Below are positions 1 to 11,960 of a stretch of 64,000 nt of DNA, one piece after another. Positions within the stretch are counted from its first letter, which is position 1; each line of letters opens with the position of its first letter. The notes below the pieces were generated by a model that was given only the letters and a program-made list of their open reading frames with translations, searched no databases and had not been told where the DNA came from. The stretch comes from Ustulina deusta (lineage: Eukaryota > Ascomycota > Sordariomycetes > Xylariales > Xylariaceae): assembly GCA_023159155.1 (NCBI GenBank), contig JAJNNX010000006.1:1536001-1600000 (forward strand). The letters run 5' to 3'. The position numbers were made by a program, and so were the translations under genes.

Positions 1-6
1 TTATCC

Positions 7-978
7 TCACAACTGCCACTCATGAGTGGCATCAGCATGGATATTGATAGTCGGAGTTCGACGGGGAAACTCGGGTGACCAAGGAAAATCTCTGCCACCC
101 ATCCAGCTATTGACGTATTGGTGCCGGTATACAGGGGTAGTTCTGTCATTAGAGCCACTGCTATCGTTCTCCTCGATACCGTCGGGCTGATTCATCGAGA
201 CAGGTATGACAGCATTGTCATAAGGGTCAGCACCAGAAAGTTGGCTTCGTCGATGTTAGCTCAGATGCATTTATACCATCAATAGAGAACATACACATCC
301 GAGCCCTGGTAGGCCCTCATAGACGATGGTCGAAACGTTCGATTTGGGGGGACGTCTACCCGCGGCGCCCAACGTGGAGGAGCCGAAGCGGTCCAGATCT
401 CGCCAGGCTGGTGGTACTCCGATGAAGTTGGTCCAGTCTGACTGTGAGCACTTCCGAGGAAGTGTGCCGAAACTCCATCTTCTGGGTGAGGGGTTACAGA
501 TGATATCTGGTCTTGAAGATAGTCATGCGGACTGTGTTGATAGACTACCGTCGAGCCCCCCCAAGCTGGGTCACTAAAATTGCTATCAAGATGACCCCAT
601 CAGTCTAACGAAGCCACCATGTGCGGGAAGCGCCTACAGATGAGAGTAGGAATGGTCACGACTCAAAGTTTCATTATAGTCGCTTGTTCCCGGAGCCGGC
701 CATTCGGACTCCATCGTTTGGTCTTGGGAAGTACTGGTATCCGAGACAGAATCTTCGGAATGCGGGACGGTCGCGGTATCTCCAACCCGAGAGGTACTGC
801 TCCACATCAAAGGTTCATTGTCAAAACTATCTCGCGCGAATCGGAGTTCATCCTCGGTAGTCGGAAAACTATCTTCATATCCGTCTGTGCGTCTGTGAGT
901 ATGATGCGATTCTTGCGCATTGGCACGGGGTGGTCGAGAATGAGGATGTTGACGACGATGTTGGCGACGATGAAACAT
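7..978 (-). CDS. Three-exon hypothetical protein, 285 aa, unknown function
   Basis: I do not recognise this protein. Three minus-strand open segments join in frame: exon 1 978-638, exon 2 573-295, exon 3 244-7. The introns are 64 bp (GTAGGC donor, TTTTAG acceptor) and 50 bp (GTATGT donor, CTAAC branch site, AAG acceptor). Exon lengths sum to 858 bp, exactly 286 codons with the stop, which supports the model. The product is hydrophilic and rich in Ser, Pro, His, Arg and acidic residues, with a His/Arg-rich start, so it is probably largely disordered; no membrane segment or catalytic motif is seen. The C-terminal part (PVYRHQYVNSWMGGRDFPW) looks most ordered. The start at 978 is the first ATG in this frame; an earlier exon is possible. 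An alternative second acceptor is the CAG just before the PDGIEEN segment. Confidence 0.5.
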
Positions 979-3381
979 TTTTCGAGGCTGAGACCAAGTC
1001 TGTACGGGAGATGATAGGCGATGGGGTTGCTACTGTTGCTATTGCTATTGCTGTTGTCTTCGTCGTCGACGCGGTTGTGCCAGCGAGTTTTCAAGAGGAC
1101 ATATTGAGGGATTAGATAAAAAAGGGGTTCCTTACGTTATTTTATTTTTGGAACAGTGCCACAGTCCAACAGGCATTGTGCTTTTCCTTACCCTCTGTGC
1201 ACTTTCGAGAATAGACACTCAGGGTTGTTTCGTTTCGGGCCGTGAATCTTCCTGGCCAACCAGCCGACAACTTGGCCACCCATCCTTCTATCGATACACT
1301 CGAAGTCCTACGAGTGGGGTTGATATATTTCGATCGCAGGAGAGACGTCTCGATGTTCTGTTGATTCTATTTTGGCTTCGTCGCTTAGGCTAAGGTATAT
1401 AGGCAGCCATACCCTATATGTTCTATGCTTGGGTACAATCTCGAAATAGATGCCCTAGCCACTGACTGAAGGGCCCACTAGGGGGTGCCTCGTTGCGAAC
1501 CACGTTTTCTAGAAAGAGCAGATCAGTCAGGCTGCCGAAGCTAGGCGACTGGTGTCTTCAAAAAAACCCTTGCTTATGTATGCATGAGTACGACCCCAAA
1601 AGGGGGTCTCTCAGAGGAGCCCTCCTTTCCCTGGACACCGTGACTGGATATGGGAAAGGAAGCACCATACTGCTTCTGATGTGTCGAGGTTATGATTCAA
1701 GCTGACAGGTCTGGTGCGATGCGAACGAGATATAACCACGACACGGGATACCCAGGTCTGAGAAAAAGGAAGGAAGCACACACGCCAGTAACGCTACGCA
1801 GACGGCAGGTATCAGCGTTCTAGGGCGGTGGATCAGAAGTGGCCAGCGCACCACTGAGCCTGAAAAAGAATACAAATATCATCCTGAGTGCAAATATATC
1901 GGCCTCTCGGGGGTGAAGTGGTGTCAAACGTCCTAAAAGGCAAAAGATGAATCTCATGGAGTAGATTCTTGAACAAAAAAACCAAGAATTCCCAAGCAGT
2001 CGGGTAAAGATCAGTTTAAAGCACGTCCTAAAGATATGATTGAAAGATTGGCGTGGCTGTCAGGTCAGATTCTACTGTACATCACTTCTGCAATGCAACA
2101 CCTAGGTCCACGACAGTCAGATCTACAGGAGCTCAAATTGGCCTGGTTCGCTGCAATTTCGATCCAGCGATCGCAGACGGTTCCCTTATAGTTCAAGAGG
2201 AGCATGGCAACTATCGAATCACGAACCTGACACTACAAGGACATCAAAAAGGAGGGGCAGGAAATTACCGCCGCCAGTGTGGTGATGTTGCATTTCTGCA
2301 GCTAGGGGCGTAATGCTGTGGAAGTTGGAGAGACGTGTGTCGAGGTGAGTGGCCAAGCAGCTCAAGCAAACACCACCGCGGGTGTCATGATGCGACAAAT
2401 CTCCTGACTCGCATTTCTTTCCTCCTCCCTCGACGCGACCTTGAGTCGAAGAAGAAAGACAGAAGACGGAAGACGGAAGAGATAAGACTTGGTAGTATCT
2501 ACAAACCTCATGCCCCGTACACTTTGTCTCATGCATAGCAGACCCTATATGACCAACTAACCCACATTATTCGGTGAGGGTTAAGCTGTTTGGCGGCTAG
2601 AAGGGCGTCAGCTTGGCAATTTTACTGGCGCATATGAGCCCCATGCGAACCATATCCAAGCGCAAAATATCACCAATATAGAACGCTCTCCCTATGTATG
2701 TATCGACTGTGGAGAGCTGGCCATTCGTCTTTTCGCCCCAAGCGGCCAAAGTCTCCGCTAGAATAGCTTACCAACAGTCCTGCCGCATTTAACCTTGATT
2801 ATAGCCTTCTCTACCTCATATATGGCGAAATGTTAAGCTAGACTCATGGCCATCAGGTTCATGACCGTGATGTGTATTGAGTTCACGATCAGCCCTACAT
2901 CAAGCTTTCTGATAAGCTATGTTAGCTTAGCGTTTCCCATCTGCTTATTGGTCGCAGAGAGCATCGATTGACAGCAATGACAGGACAGCTAATCATCGAT
3001 GGTTGTTATGCAAGCCCACTCGATGCTTACTCCAGTGGGCATCTCTTACTCGACGCCAGAGTGGAACCAGCGCGGCAAGTAGTGCCAGTGTCGTATGAGC
3101 ACTTGACTTGGACATGTGGGCTTTGACAAGGCTCCCTTGGCGTCTTCTGTGGCCTACGGGGCGTATACCGGGAACTTCCCCGTCTTGTCCATCTTCTACT
3201 AGTAGATAGGTGTTCTGATGCATATGTGCCCTTGTGCGATCACCCACAGGTGCGGCCGTTCCAAGCGACGCCACCATGCACGATAAGATCAAAGCGGCAT
3301 CTGCGAGAAAATAGGTAGCCAAGTGGAGAGAGAGCCACGACACCACGACTGATTGTTACGCATATTGCGGTTCATGCGAAT
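979..3381. other. Gene-free stretch left of the AT-rich element
   Basis: Only short unconvincing frames are present. The longest (2993-3346, minus) starts at GTG and matches nothing I know. A low-complexity GTTGCTATTGCT run near 1030-1060 lies just upstream of the first gene and may belong to its 5' region. Confidence 0.4.
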
Positions 3382-3383
3382 TA

Positions 3384-3426
3384 CCGCATTCCTTGATTAG
3401 AACTTGACCGGCGCTAATAGCTTGGC
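3384..3426 (+). repeat. Left terminal inverted repeat
   Basis: Begins CCGCATTCCTTGATTAGAAC and ends with GCTTGGC. It is the reverse complement of 6481-6523 except at one position (T here, C in the other arm). Unlike the interior it has normal GC content. Preceded by TA. Confidence 0.8.
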
Positions 3427-6261
3427 CTGCATTAATATGCAGCACAGACCATATTAATTTAACCTTAATCTAACTAGCAATACGTTAGCTAGCCACTTAT
3501 TTTATATAGGTATATTATTTTTTCCTTATAAAACTCTGATTTTTTACTTATTTTTTCTGCTTTAACACTAACTAAGTATAGTACTAAAACTTTACTCTAT
3601 TAACCCTATTACTTAGCTTAGCTCTTTAATCTACTAATTTTATTAGCCTAGTATTCTAATTATGCAAAATCTATTAATTAACTTTATTTATAAGTACTTT
3701 GTATTATACTTAATTTATATAACTAATAAAATATTTATAAACTTGGAAAACTAAACTTATTTTAATTTTTTATTTTGGGCCGGCTAGACCTATACTTTTA
3801 TATTTGTATACGCTTTTTGAACTACTGCTGACTGCTATTTCAGCATATTTACTTTGCTTTAGTATATATTAATAAATAAATATTATTAATATTGAGGTGT
3901 TACTGCGGTTTATATGCTTTTTTAGTTATAGTAGTATTTATTGTTGCTATATTGCTTAGGCTTGCTATTTAGTATATATATTAAATTAATAAAACTAGAA
4001 TATATAAGCTATAGAGTTGCTTATATTAGAAAAAGCTATATTATTACTAGTATATCTAAGGAATATTTATATATATTAGCAATATAATATCTAATTTTAC
4101 TGATTATAAAGTTTATAAGTATATATATATATATATATTAATGTTTTATAAGTATTTTAGTGGTATATTTTTAATAATAAAGCTAGGTTAGCGTTTAGGA
4201 TAAGTAGCAAGGTATATATATAATAGTAATTTAGTTTATTTTTAGCTAGGTAATAAGATTATTTTTAAATTTAAAGGTATTTAGTAATATGTTTTAGTAT
4301 TATAATATATTACAACTATTTAAATTGTATTAAAGTATTTATATGCTATTTTTTTATATAATCTAGTTTATATTTACTATAGCTAGTATAGCTATACTTT
4401 GTATTAAAGATAGTAGGTAATTAATGTTTAAATTTAAAGATATACTAGCGTAGGGCTAATAGTTATTACTAGCAATTTGTATGGCATTAATATTTTCTAG
4501 CTAATTAACTATTTTTATTTTTGAACTATTTATATATAACTTATGCTATTTATATATTTTTTTTAATATTTTATTTTAAAGGTATTTATAAGTATTTTAA
4601 AGTATTCTAAGGATTTTTACTATTGCAAAGAATTTATTGCTGCTTTTTAAAGCAGTAATAACTTTTATAATTTTAAGGTTTATATGTTTACTTAGCTAGC
4701 AATACTAGTTATTTAATTATAATTGTAATAAATTAATACTTTTAATACTAATAAGATAGTTATTATAGCTATTTAGATAAATAGAAATACTAGTTTTTTT
4801 AAATAACTTTGTAACTAAGGCTTAATTTTTTGTTATAAAAGCTTTTTTTTATATGTTGCTAATAATATAAGTTGTTATTATATGTTTTATACTAATTAAC
4901 TATTTATTAAGCAACTTTTTTATTTTATTTAGCTGTTTTAGGTAAAAATTTAACTTTTTGTATAGCTAGATCTTAAAAACTTTATTAAATTTTATATTTA
5001 GTAGTTAAAAATAGGCCGTAAGGCTAGGCAGGATTATTACTATTGAAATATTTGCGTTTTTTAGCGCTTTTTTAACTTGCGGGGTTTTATAAAAGTTGAT
5101 TATATCTATTACTAATAGGCAATTGTTTTTTTTGGTATAAGTAGCTAGGTTTGTTTTAATCTATTTTTTAAATAATTTTTTGTTATTATATGTAGTAGCA
5201 TTAAACTTTATATTAATATTTTTATAATATAGCGGTTTTTTTTTAGTAAAAATATTACTTTTGTTATAAAAAATAATTAGAGGCTTTAATTTTTTTATGT
5301 ATAACCTGTTGGTAGTTATTACTAAAACTAGCGTTGTTTGGCGTTTTTTTTATTTATTTTTGTTGCTTTTTTTTTTAATTAACTTAATGCTTATAAAATT
5401 ATATATATAACTTATTAAAAACTTAAAAAGTATTAGGGTTTTGTTTATATTAATAATTAGGTAATAGGAAAACTTGCTAAAACTAATACTTTTAGTAGGG
5501 TTGCTTATTAATGCAGTATTAAGCTAAAACTAGTTATATTATAAGTTTTTTTTAATAAACTATAAAAATGTATTAGTATAACTAATTATTTTTTTAAATA
5601 TTTTTATAAATATGTGTGTAATTTAGTAATAGCTAATCTAATAGCGCTATAGGAACTTTTTAAATTATTTATTTAAAAATACGAATATATTACTGCAATT
5701 AGGGTAAAGAATACTAAAAATAGCTGTTATTTTTTGTTTGAACTAAATGGCTGTTACTAACTTTTGATTTTGCTTTATTTAATAGAATTTTTTTTATAAT
5801 ATTGTTTTTAATTCTAGCTAGCGAAAGCTAAACTAAAAAATATGACTGCTAAAGATTATCTTTTGTTATATTTACTAGTTAGAAATATATTGCTTGCTAA
5901 ATATTTTAAAATATATAGTAGCTTTTTAAAGAAAAGGTTTATAAAAGCTTTTTTTAATAATAAGTAAAGTACTAATAAAAGTCTGGCTTTTATTTATTAA
6001 TATATATTTGCTATTAATGTTTAGATTAAGTAGGATCTAATAATTTTTAATAAATAATAGTATTTTTATTTTTTTTTGCTTTAAATAACGCTTATAGACC
6101 TGTTTGATAGGCTTTAAAAAGCTATATTTAGCTTTTATAATACTTTTTTTTATTTGACTGCGCAGTTTAGGTATAAGTAGTGGTATTAGGGCCATTTTAG
6201 CTAGGTTAGTAAGCTATATTAATTAGTTATACTGCTAATATTATTGTAGATTTATATAATT

Positions 6262-6356
6262 TAGCTAGATTTATGTAATTTAGCTAGAATTAAGAGATTT
6301 AGCTATTTTATATGTTTTAGCTACAGAACGTGTGATTTGGCTATATATTCTGGCTA
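6262..6356 (+). repeat. Subterminal TAGCTA/TGGCTA repeat cluster
   Basis: TAGCTA occurs at 6262, 6281, 6300 and 6318, a spacing of 18-19 bp, then TGGCTA at 6338 and 6351. The cluster lies about 125-260 bp inside the right end of the element. Regular subterminal motifs in DNA transposons are often transposase-binding sites; that role here is inference. Confidence 0.45.
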
Positions 6357-6480
6357 TAAACCTGTTTAGTTAACAAAAGTTGGTACTATACGAATATTCT
6401 ATTAAGAACGAGCATATTTGTATAATATTTGCTTAGGTAAATGTTTTCCAATTACGGTCTAGCGGAAAAGATTATTGCAT

Positions 6481-6523
6481 GCCAAGCTATTAGCGCCGGT
6501 CAAGTTCTAATCGAGGAATGCGG
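6481..6523 (-). repeat. Right terminal inverted repeat
   Basis: On the minus strand it reads CCGCATTCCTCGATTAGAAC and continues to GCTTGGC, pairing with 3384-3426 with one mismatch. Followed on the plus strand by TA. The GC content of the arm contrasts with the AT-rich interior that begins immediately inside it. Confidence 0.8.
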
Positions 6524-6525
6524 TA

Positions 6526-9500
6526 GAACAGGTATGCGCTGTTCGTGTCAATGTCGCTTTGCAGACCTATCCGCAGAGTTATCATAATATCACATTGCAT
6601 TGCTGCGCAGCTTGCAGGAGAACGATGTTCCCATGCAAGCATGCCCTGAGAATACTTAGCGTAAAAACCCACGTCACGAAAGACTCCGGGAGAGGTATGG
6701 ATGGCTTCGGAGTGTCAAGTCACTTTTAACTGCGGGTGAGTCTGTTTAATCCCTGATAAGAAGCTGTGGCTGTGATATTAGGTACTCTTTTACTCCTCTC
6801 TTTTAACCTAATAAATTCATTGGTCCTCTGGATCCTCCCTTTACAAAAGCAAACGTCGTACCTCACATCAAGATAGCCGGTGGAAACTTACAAGTAGATA
6901 TGTGCGAAAATGCGGTACCGGAAAACCTCACTCCGGAGTGTCTATTAATAACCCTCATAAATGTAGGTGGTTTCAGTGAATAAGAACTAATTACGGATAA
7001 AGCCCTTCGAGCGTTTCGATACTGGCAGTAGATACCGCTCAACTTGCGTCGACCAAAGTTGTGAGATCCAGTCGTAGTAAGTCGACTTCTAATTCCTCTG
7101 GCGCAAAGTATTGCCTACCAGCCTTGCCCTAAGTTGGCAAACACTATTACAGGAAAAACATGCATGTTGAAATAATCTGTTCCTAGCGTGGCAAAGCTAA
7201 CTGGTAAATTGCGCAAGGTAAGAAGTGCCGATCTAGGTGTTCTTGATGGGGCTTAATATGTTCTCGATTAATATACTAGGTAACATCTGATTTTCACATG
7301 TGTTGTGTAACCCTATCTGCTTACCTTGCATGCCTTTGTGCGAGATGGCATAAGCGCAGTTTCATAGTACCTAGTATCTATCTAGTGCCCGTGCTTTTTG
7401 GGGGCAATTGATAATAGGTATGACGCAAGAATACCAAAGTAGTCGCGTCGTTACAGTAGCCATCGCTAGGTTACACCCGGTGCGGAATTAGCTCCTGCGG
7501 CTTTTTGATTTTGTACTTAATTACCCCATGAATTACTGGGGGGCATGTTAATTATCTCAAAGTGGTAATGTAAGCAGTGTCTAGAGTGATGGAGCTTCCA
7601 AAGGCATTGTAATTATGTATTGTTGTTTCTTCGCTGTATGTCTTGGGTCTCTATTTGCTAGGTTAGGCACCAGTAATGTTCGTGCGATAGTTCACACTCT
7701 CTTGCTCGTGCATTTTTCTTCTTCTCGTATACCAACTTTGCTTCGTACCAAAGCTCCCGCTCGTCATCACAGTCATATAACAAGCGTGAAAACATTATAA
7801 TCGTACTACCTACCTACAACAAACAGTTGGAACTGAAAAGATCTCACGTATCATTATACCATTAGCAGGCAGATGTCAAGTACTTGAATCAGGTACTTGG
7901 ATCAGGTACTTGATATTTTGTCCTAATGGTATTTGTCTTGTCGAACCCCGTTCCTTCACTGTTGTTACCAGGCTCCCTTGTCTACAATTCACTATAGTTT
8001 TGAAGCTACCTTCCAAACATGTATCAGCTGATAATATATTTTACCAGTTAAGTGTGATGATCCCGGGCCACCTGATTCTGAGCTAGCTAGCCCGGTGTGG
8101 GTTCTCTGTTTCCTGCGGCTGATAGGTAGGAGGGCTTGAAAGTCACCTCATTGTTCGGAAAAGGAGTCAGCAAAAAGCAACATGAGTAGACTCTTAAGGG
8201 ACGCCACCCGCATTGGTCTCCATTCTTTCATTATATCTAATTCTAACTCGAGGGCTTGCCGCATCTTTGAGCGGGTACCATACACTGATATAGAGCTAAA
8301 ACAGGAGAGGGCTGCAGCTAAGGCCACAGGAAAAGATTGGGAACAACCTTAAAAGAGGAAATGGCAGAATCTCCCCGCACCCCCGATGAAGGTATAAGCA
8401 CAGAAGTAAAGTCACCGTACCATCCAAAATATCCGACGTTCGGGGGCGTCTTCTCGCCCTATAGGGTGTATTACCGATACCGTATTTATAGCCAAGTACC
8501 CAGGTACTCTGAGACTGGGAGGTTTAAAAATTAGTTGGCTTCTATACAGAGCCCCATGCTACAGCCGGCTGCCTGCCTTGGAAGTACTCTTTCTTAAACC
8601 CACCACTAACTGTCCGACACATTGCATCATGTATGGCACGAACCATCACAACGAGGGGGCTTCCGTATATAGTTGGGGCTAGTCCGCAAAGGCGTTTCAG
8701 AGACCCTCAGCGTAACAACAAGTGTCTTTTACCCACCATACGTACAGAGGTCCTCACAATTCACGCTTCCTCACTATGATCCGTCAGCCTCGCTATTGGT
8801 TACTTCGCTGCTCGAAAACCACGCCACTTCTGCCGCTTTTAGGATAGCTTTGTGCCTATATTGACATAAACTAAGCATTAATAAAATTCTAAAATTATGC
8901 CGCTGTTAAACAAACCACATCGCCCCTTGAGATTATAACAAATTTCTGGAAGCAGGCTAGGTGGGTCTTTGGTCTAGTACTACAGATTATTGGTCCTTCT
9001 CGGTTCATTTCAAGAATACGTCTGACCCGGACTTCGGAGTTATTGTAGGATAAGGTAACAGCTCCCCAGTCTATCCATGCCTCAGGGACAACGGCTCATG
9101 TTACGGTACGTATACCATAGCTGCAGACGGGTCAAGTGCTTGACTTGAATACGTTCTATTCTTGTAGTGTTACGATATAGCGCTGCAACTCTGTTCCCCG
9201 TGACAGCTTACCTGGAAGCAGCATCTCTTATAGGTTCAACTGAGCTTTGCACGTCAAACCGCAGCTCGACCAAGAATTTGTGATCAAACTCAGTTACCCC
9301 TTTTCACCCTGCTTAAATCATCCACCCATCGAGGTAGTCGCCAACCTTTCTTGAATATGGCGTCAAGTCATGAAGTAGATTGGGTGGAACTCGAGGTGGC
9401 TGAGTAAAGGGGGTGTATAGCCACCTTGTGGCTAGACAGCTTAAAGTGTGTTTAACACCAAAGATACGGAAGACTCTCAAGTAGAAACATCACGAAGACT

Positions 9501-10999
9501 TGGCTAGTTATCACGTTGAATTCAATTGCATTCCGTTACCATCGCCTAACCCCCAGATTGAAAGGTTACGTATTTATACTAGGAAGTGTAGGTATGGCCT
9601 ATCTCCTAGTAATATAAGGGCAAGGTGAGACCCCATATAACTGAGCCTACTCACTTTGTCCACTCCAGTGGTCATGGAATTGCTCGACTACGCTGGCCGT
9701 CAAAGCTGAATGAAGTTTAGGCTCCTTGGCAGAGGGGTTTGTTCCGGAGTGAATGGATAGGCTCGTCAACAGTCAGCTAGAGAGTGGTTAGGGCTCAAAT
9801 AGAGTGGTCAATTGATTCCTAGACCTCACATGTGCAAGGCGGGTCCCGTTGCATATATATACAGAATCCTAGTATAACCACTCCCTATGGTAGGTGGTTA
9901 ATAGTCGCCTGATAGACATTCTTCCCAAATTAACTAGGTGTCAAACGAAGCTATTGATTCTGAAGCATTCTTTGTAGAGATATTTGTAGGACGTGCACCA
10001 AGAGTTATTGATTTCGCCGGATAATCCTGTCATCACTTTTCAAAGCATTCCGGAACTCAATATATTCCATCTGAACACCACGGAGTCGTCTATTTCATAT
10101 TGAGAAATCGAAAATAGAGAGCACTCGATCCGAAACTAACAGGCTACAGTATTAGGACTTGACGAAGCATATTTTCACTTCCAATTATAATCGACGAGTT
10201 AGCGATATTGTATTATATTTTCTCGGAGAGTTGCCTCAAGTTCCTAAAACAGTACGAGCGATTAAGCTTCCAATTATCCGTCTTTCTTGGATTCACAGCC
10301 AAAAACCTGTTTATCGTACGCCAATTACTTCTCTTGAAAATAACTCCAGACACTTGGTCACGAGTAAGAATGTCTACCTACATCACAGACAGGGTTGAGT
10401 GCAAGGAGGATAGTCAAATGTATGTACAGATACGAAAAATAAATTATCACTAACATTAGGTTGGGGGCTAAGAGGTCTAAGTGGTCTAAGTGGAAACTAG
10501 AACCACATTCCCTAGCCCGCACAATACCTGCGACATCTACATAGTGTTGGCAAGTCAAAGCAACAATAAACGGTAATATTAAATAGCCCTGGCTGAGTTG
10601 CTCAGGCTGGTGTAATACTTCTATATCGCCACGGCCACTTTTCCGCGCGGGATTTGAAAAAAAGGGCTTAAAAGGTCTCACCGAGGCTCCTCTTGCATTC
10701 CACAACACGAGCTTAGGCCGGACCGGCAGGTTTTCGTGAACGCGAGTATCCAATTCACCAACAACAGAAGGTGTGTTGCCATATGGCATAACAGAATAAC
10801 TAGATAGCAGAGAAGCGAGGCCTATGGTACTCAGGCATCCCAGCAGTCTGGCATTAATATAGGTTCTCTGGTATATCTAGTCTGACTAGACGAGCCTGTT
10901 CCGTTGGACATGATCGAATTATCTCGGTCTGTAGATCGAGAGTCTACTCTCCACACCCTCTGAGCCTGTTCTCTAATTACAAGACCCTCCAAGTAATTA
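6526..10999. other. Gene-free intergenic DNA
   Basis: No frame over about 145 codons and none that resembles a known family. It holds a short tandem repeat (7880-7914) and an 8-bp inverted repeat (9577-9584 with 9604-9611). It may be old repeat-derived DNA, but nothing in it can be named. Confidence 0.4.
7880..7914 (+). repeat. 13-bp tandem repeat, about 2.7 copies
   Basis: GTACTTGAATCAG, GTACTTGGATCAG, then a partial GTACTTGAT. The left edge overlaps a perfect 12-bp palindrome TCAAGTACTTGA (7876-7887). Confidence 0.7.
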
Positions 11000-11960
11000 C
11001 AGCTAACAGGTCGCGCTCCGTCCGGTAGAAGGTAGTTATGTCGTCTAGGCTTGCTATGGATCTCGTGACGAAGACCGACCCAGCCGCTTCTATTCTCGTA
11101 TACAGTCGGTTTGGCTACCCGAACAGTCTGCCGCTAGGGTAGATGGAGCGTCTGCGAATTCGCCTGGAAGGGCCGGCTCGCGCGGCTTAGGTATACGAGC
11201 TGGTGGAGATGCTTTCCACTTGCAGCCTGTATCAGTGCCGCAGAGATCTGGCACGAGCGTCGTCACGGAGCGCGAAGGGCGTATGTTTGAAGGATCTCGA
11301 GGTGGATCGAGTTAGGGGGGCTTGCGCGTGCCATTGCTCTTTCGTAAACCTTGCTCAGGTTCTCGAACTAGGCTTTGGGAAACCCTGGGTGCACAACTGG
11401 GTTGCTGGTCTGTCATTGTCCCTTGTCGATCTAGTATTGTGTTCGAGAATGGGACTTCTGCAACGCGTTACGCGTTCGAGGTAGACGGTAGTTGACATCA
11501 AGCGCGTCGTTCACGTCGGGGGCTAGGGGGTGTCGTTCCCCGAATATCAGGACGCGGCCGTGTGAAGTCGTCGTGTTTTTTTCTCGGCAACATAGATTAG
11601 AGGAGCTGTCGGGTCTCTCCCGGTGGTAAGTTTATTGTCGAGTCGGCGGCGGGAATATTGAGTCACAGTATCGCCCGTTATAAAGATCACAACGGCCTCG
11701 AAGTGTATACATATGTTAAGATACTTCGGAGCAAGGACATGAGGAGCTGTGGCGCGTTCTGTGTTCTGCCCGATGGTAGGGCAGTTAGTCTTGATTCCCG
11801 TGTTTTATGCATAGATAGAATGCCGAGGTAGCTAGTAGTAGGGAACGTTTTGGAGGACTCGATTTCCTGGCGTGGATTCTCGTCAAAAGACGCCTGTCCT
11901 TGTCACTAAAGCGGTTGCTCGTAGCAAATCTGGTGTAACCCCGAGAAGAGCTTGTATAGG
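11000..11960. other. GC-richer block, possible relic
   Basis: This stretch is more GC-rich than its surroundings. One plus-strand frame (about 11041-11484) runs long but is broken by TAG codons near 11140 and 11188. That pattern could be a decayed gene or transposon, but no family motif is visible and I assign no function. Confidence 0.25.

Larger units (their letters stand above)
3384..6523. mobile_element. AT-rich DNA transposon-like element with terminal inverted repeats, interior degenerated
   Basis: Base composition falls abruptly to very AT-rich sequence between about 3,430 and 6,450. The block is bounded by 43-bp inverted repeats (3384-3426 and 6481-6523) that match at 42 of 43 positions. 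Each is flanked on the outside by TA (3382-3383 and 6524-6525), as expected of a TA target-site duplication in the Tc1/mariner/pogo superfamily. Full length is 3,140 bp, long for that group, so a nested insertion or a non-autonomous derivative is possible. No open frame of useful length survives. On the plus strand CA is scarce while TG remains common, which fits C-to-T RIP mutation acting mainly on the plus strand. The superfamily assignment is inference from the TA and the repeats only; no transposase is readable. Confidence 0.7.

Noticed and set aside
10358..10789. 143-codon minus frame
   Set aside because: Mixed composition with no motif, and overlapped by plus-strand frames of similar quality.
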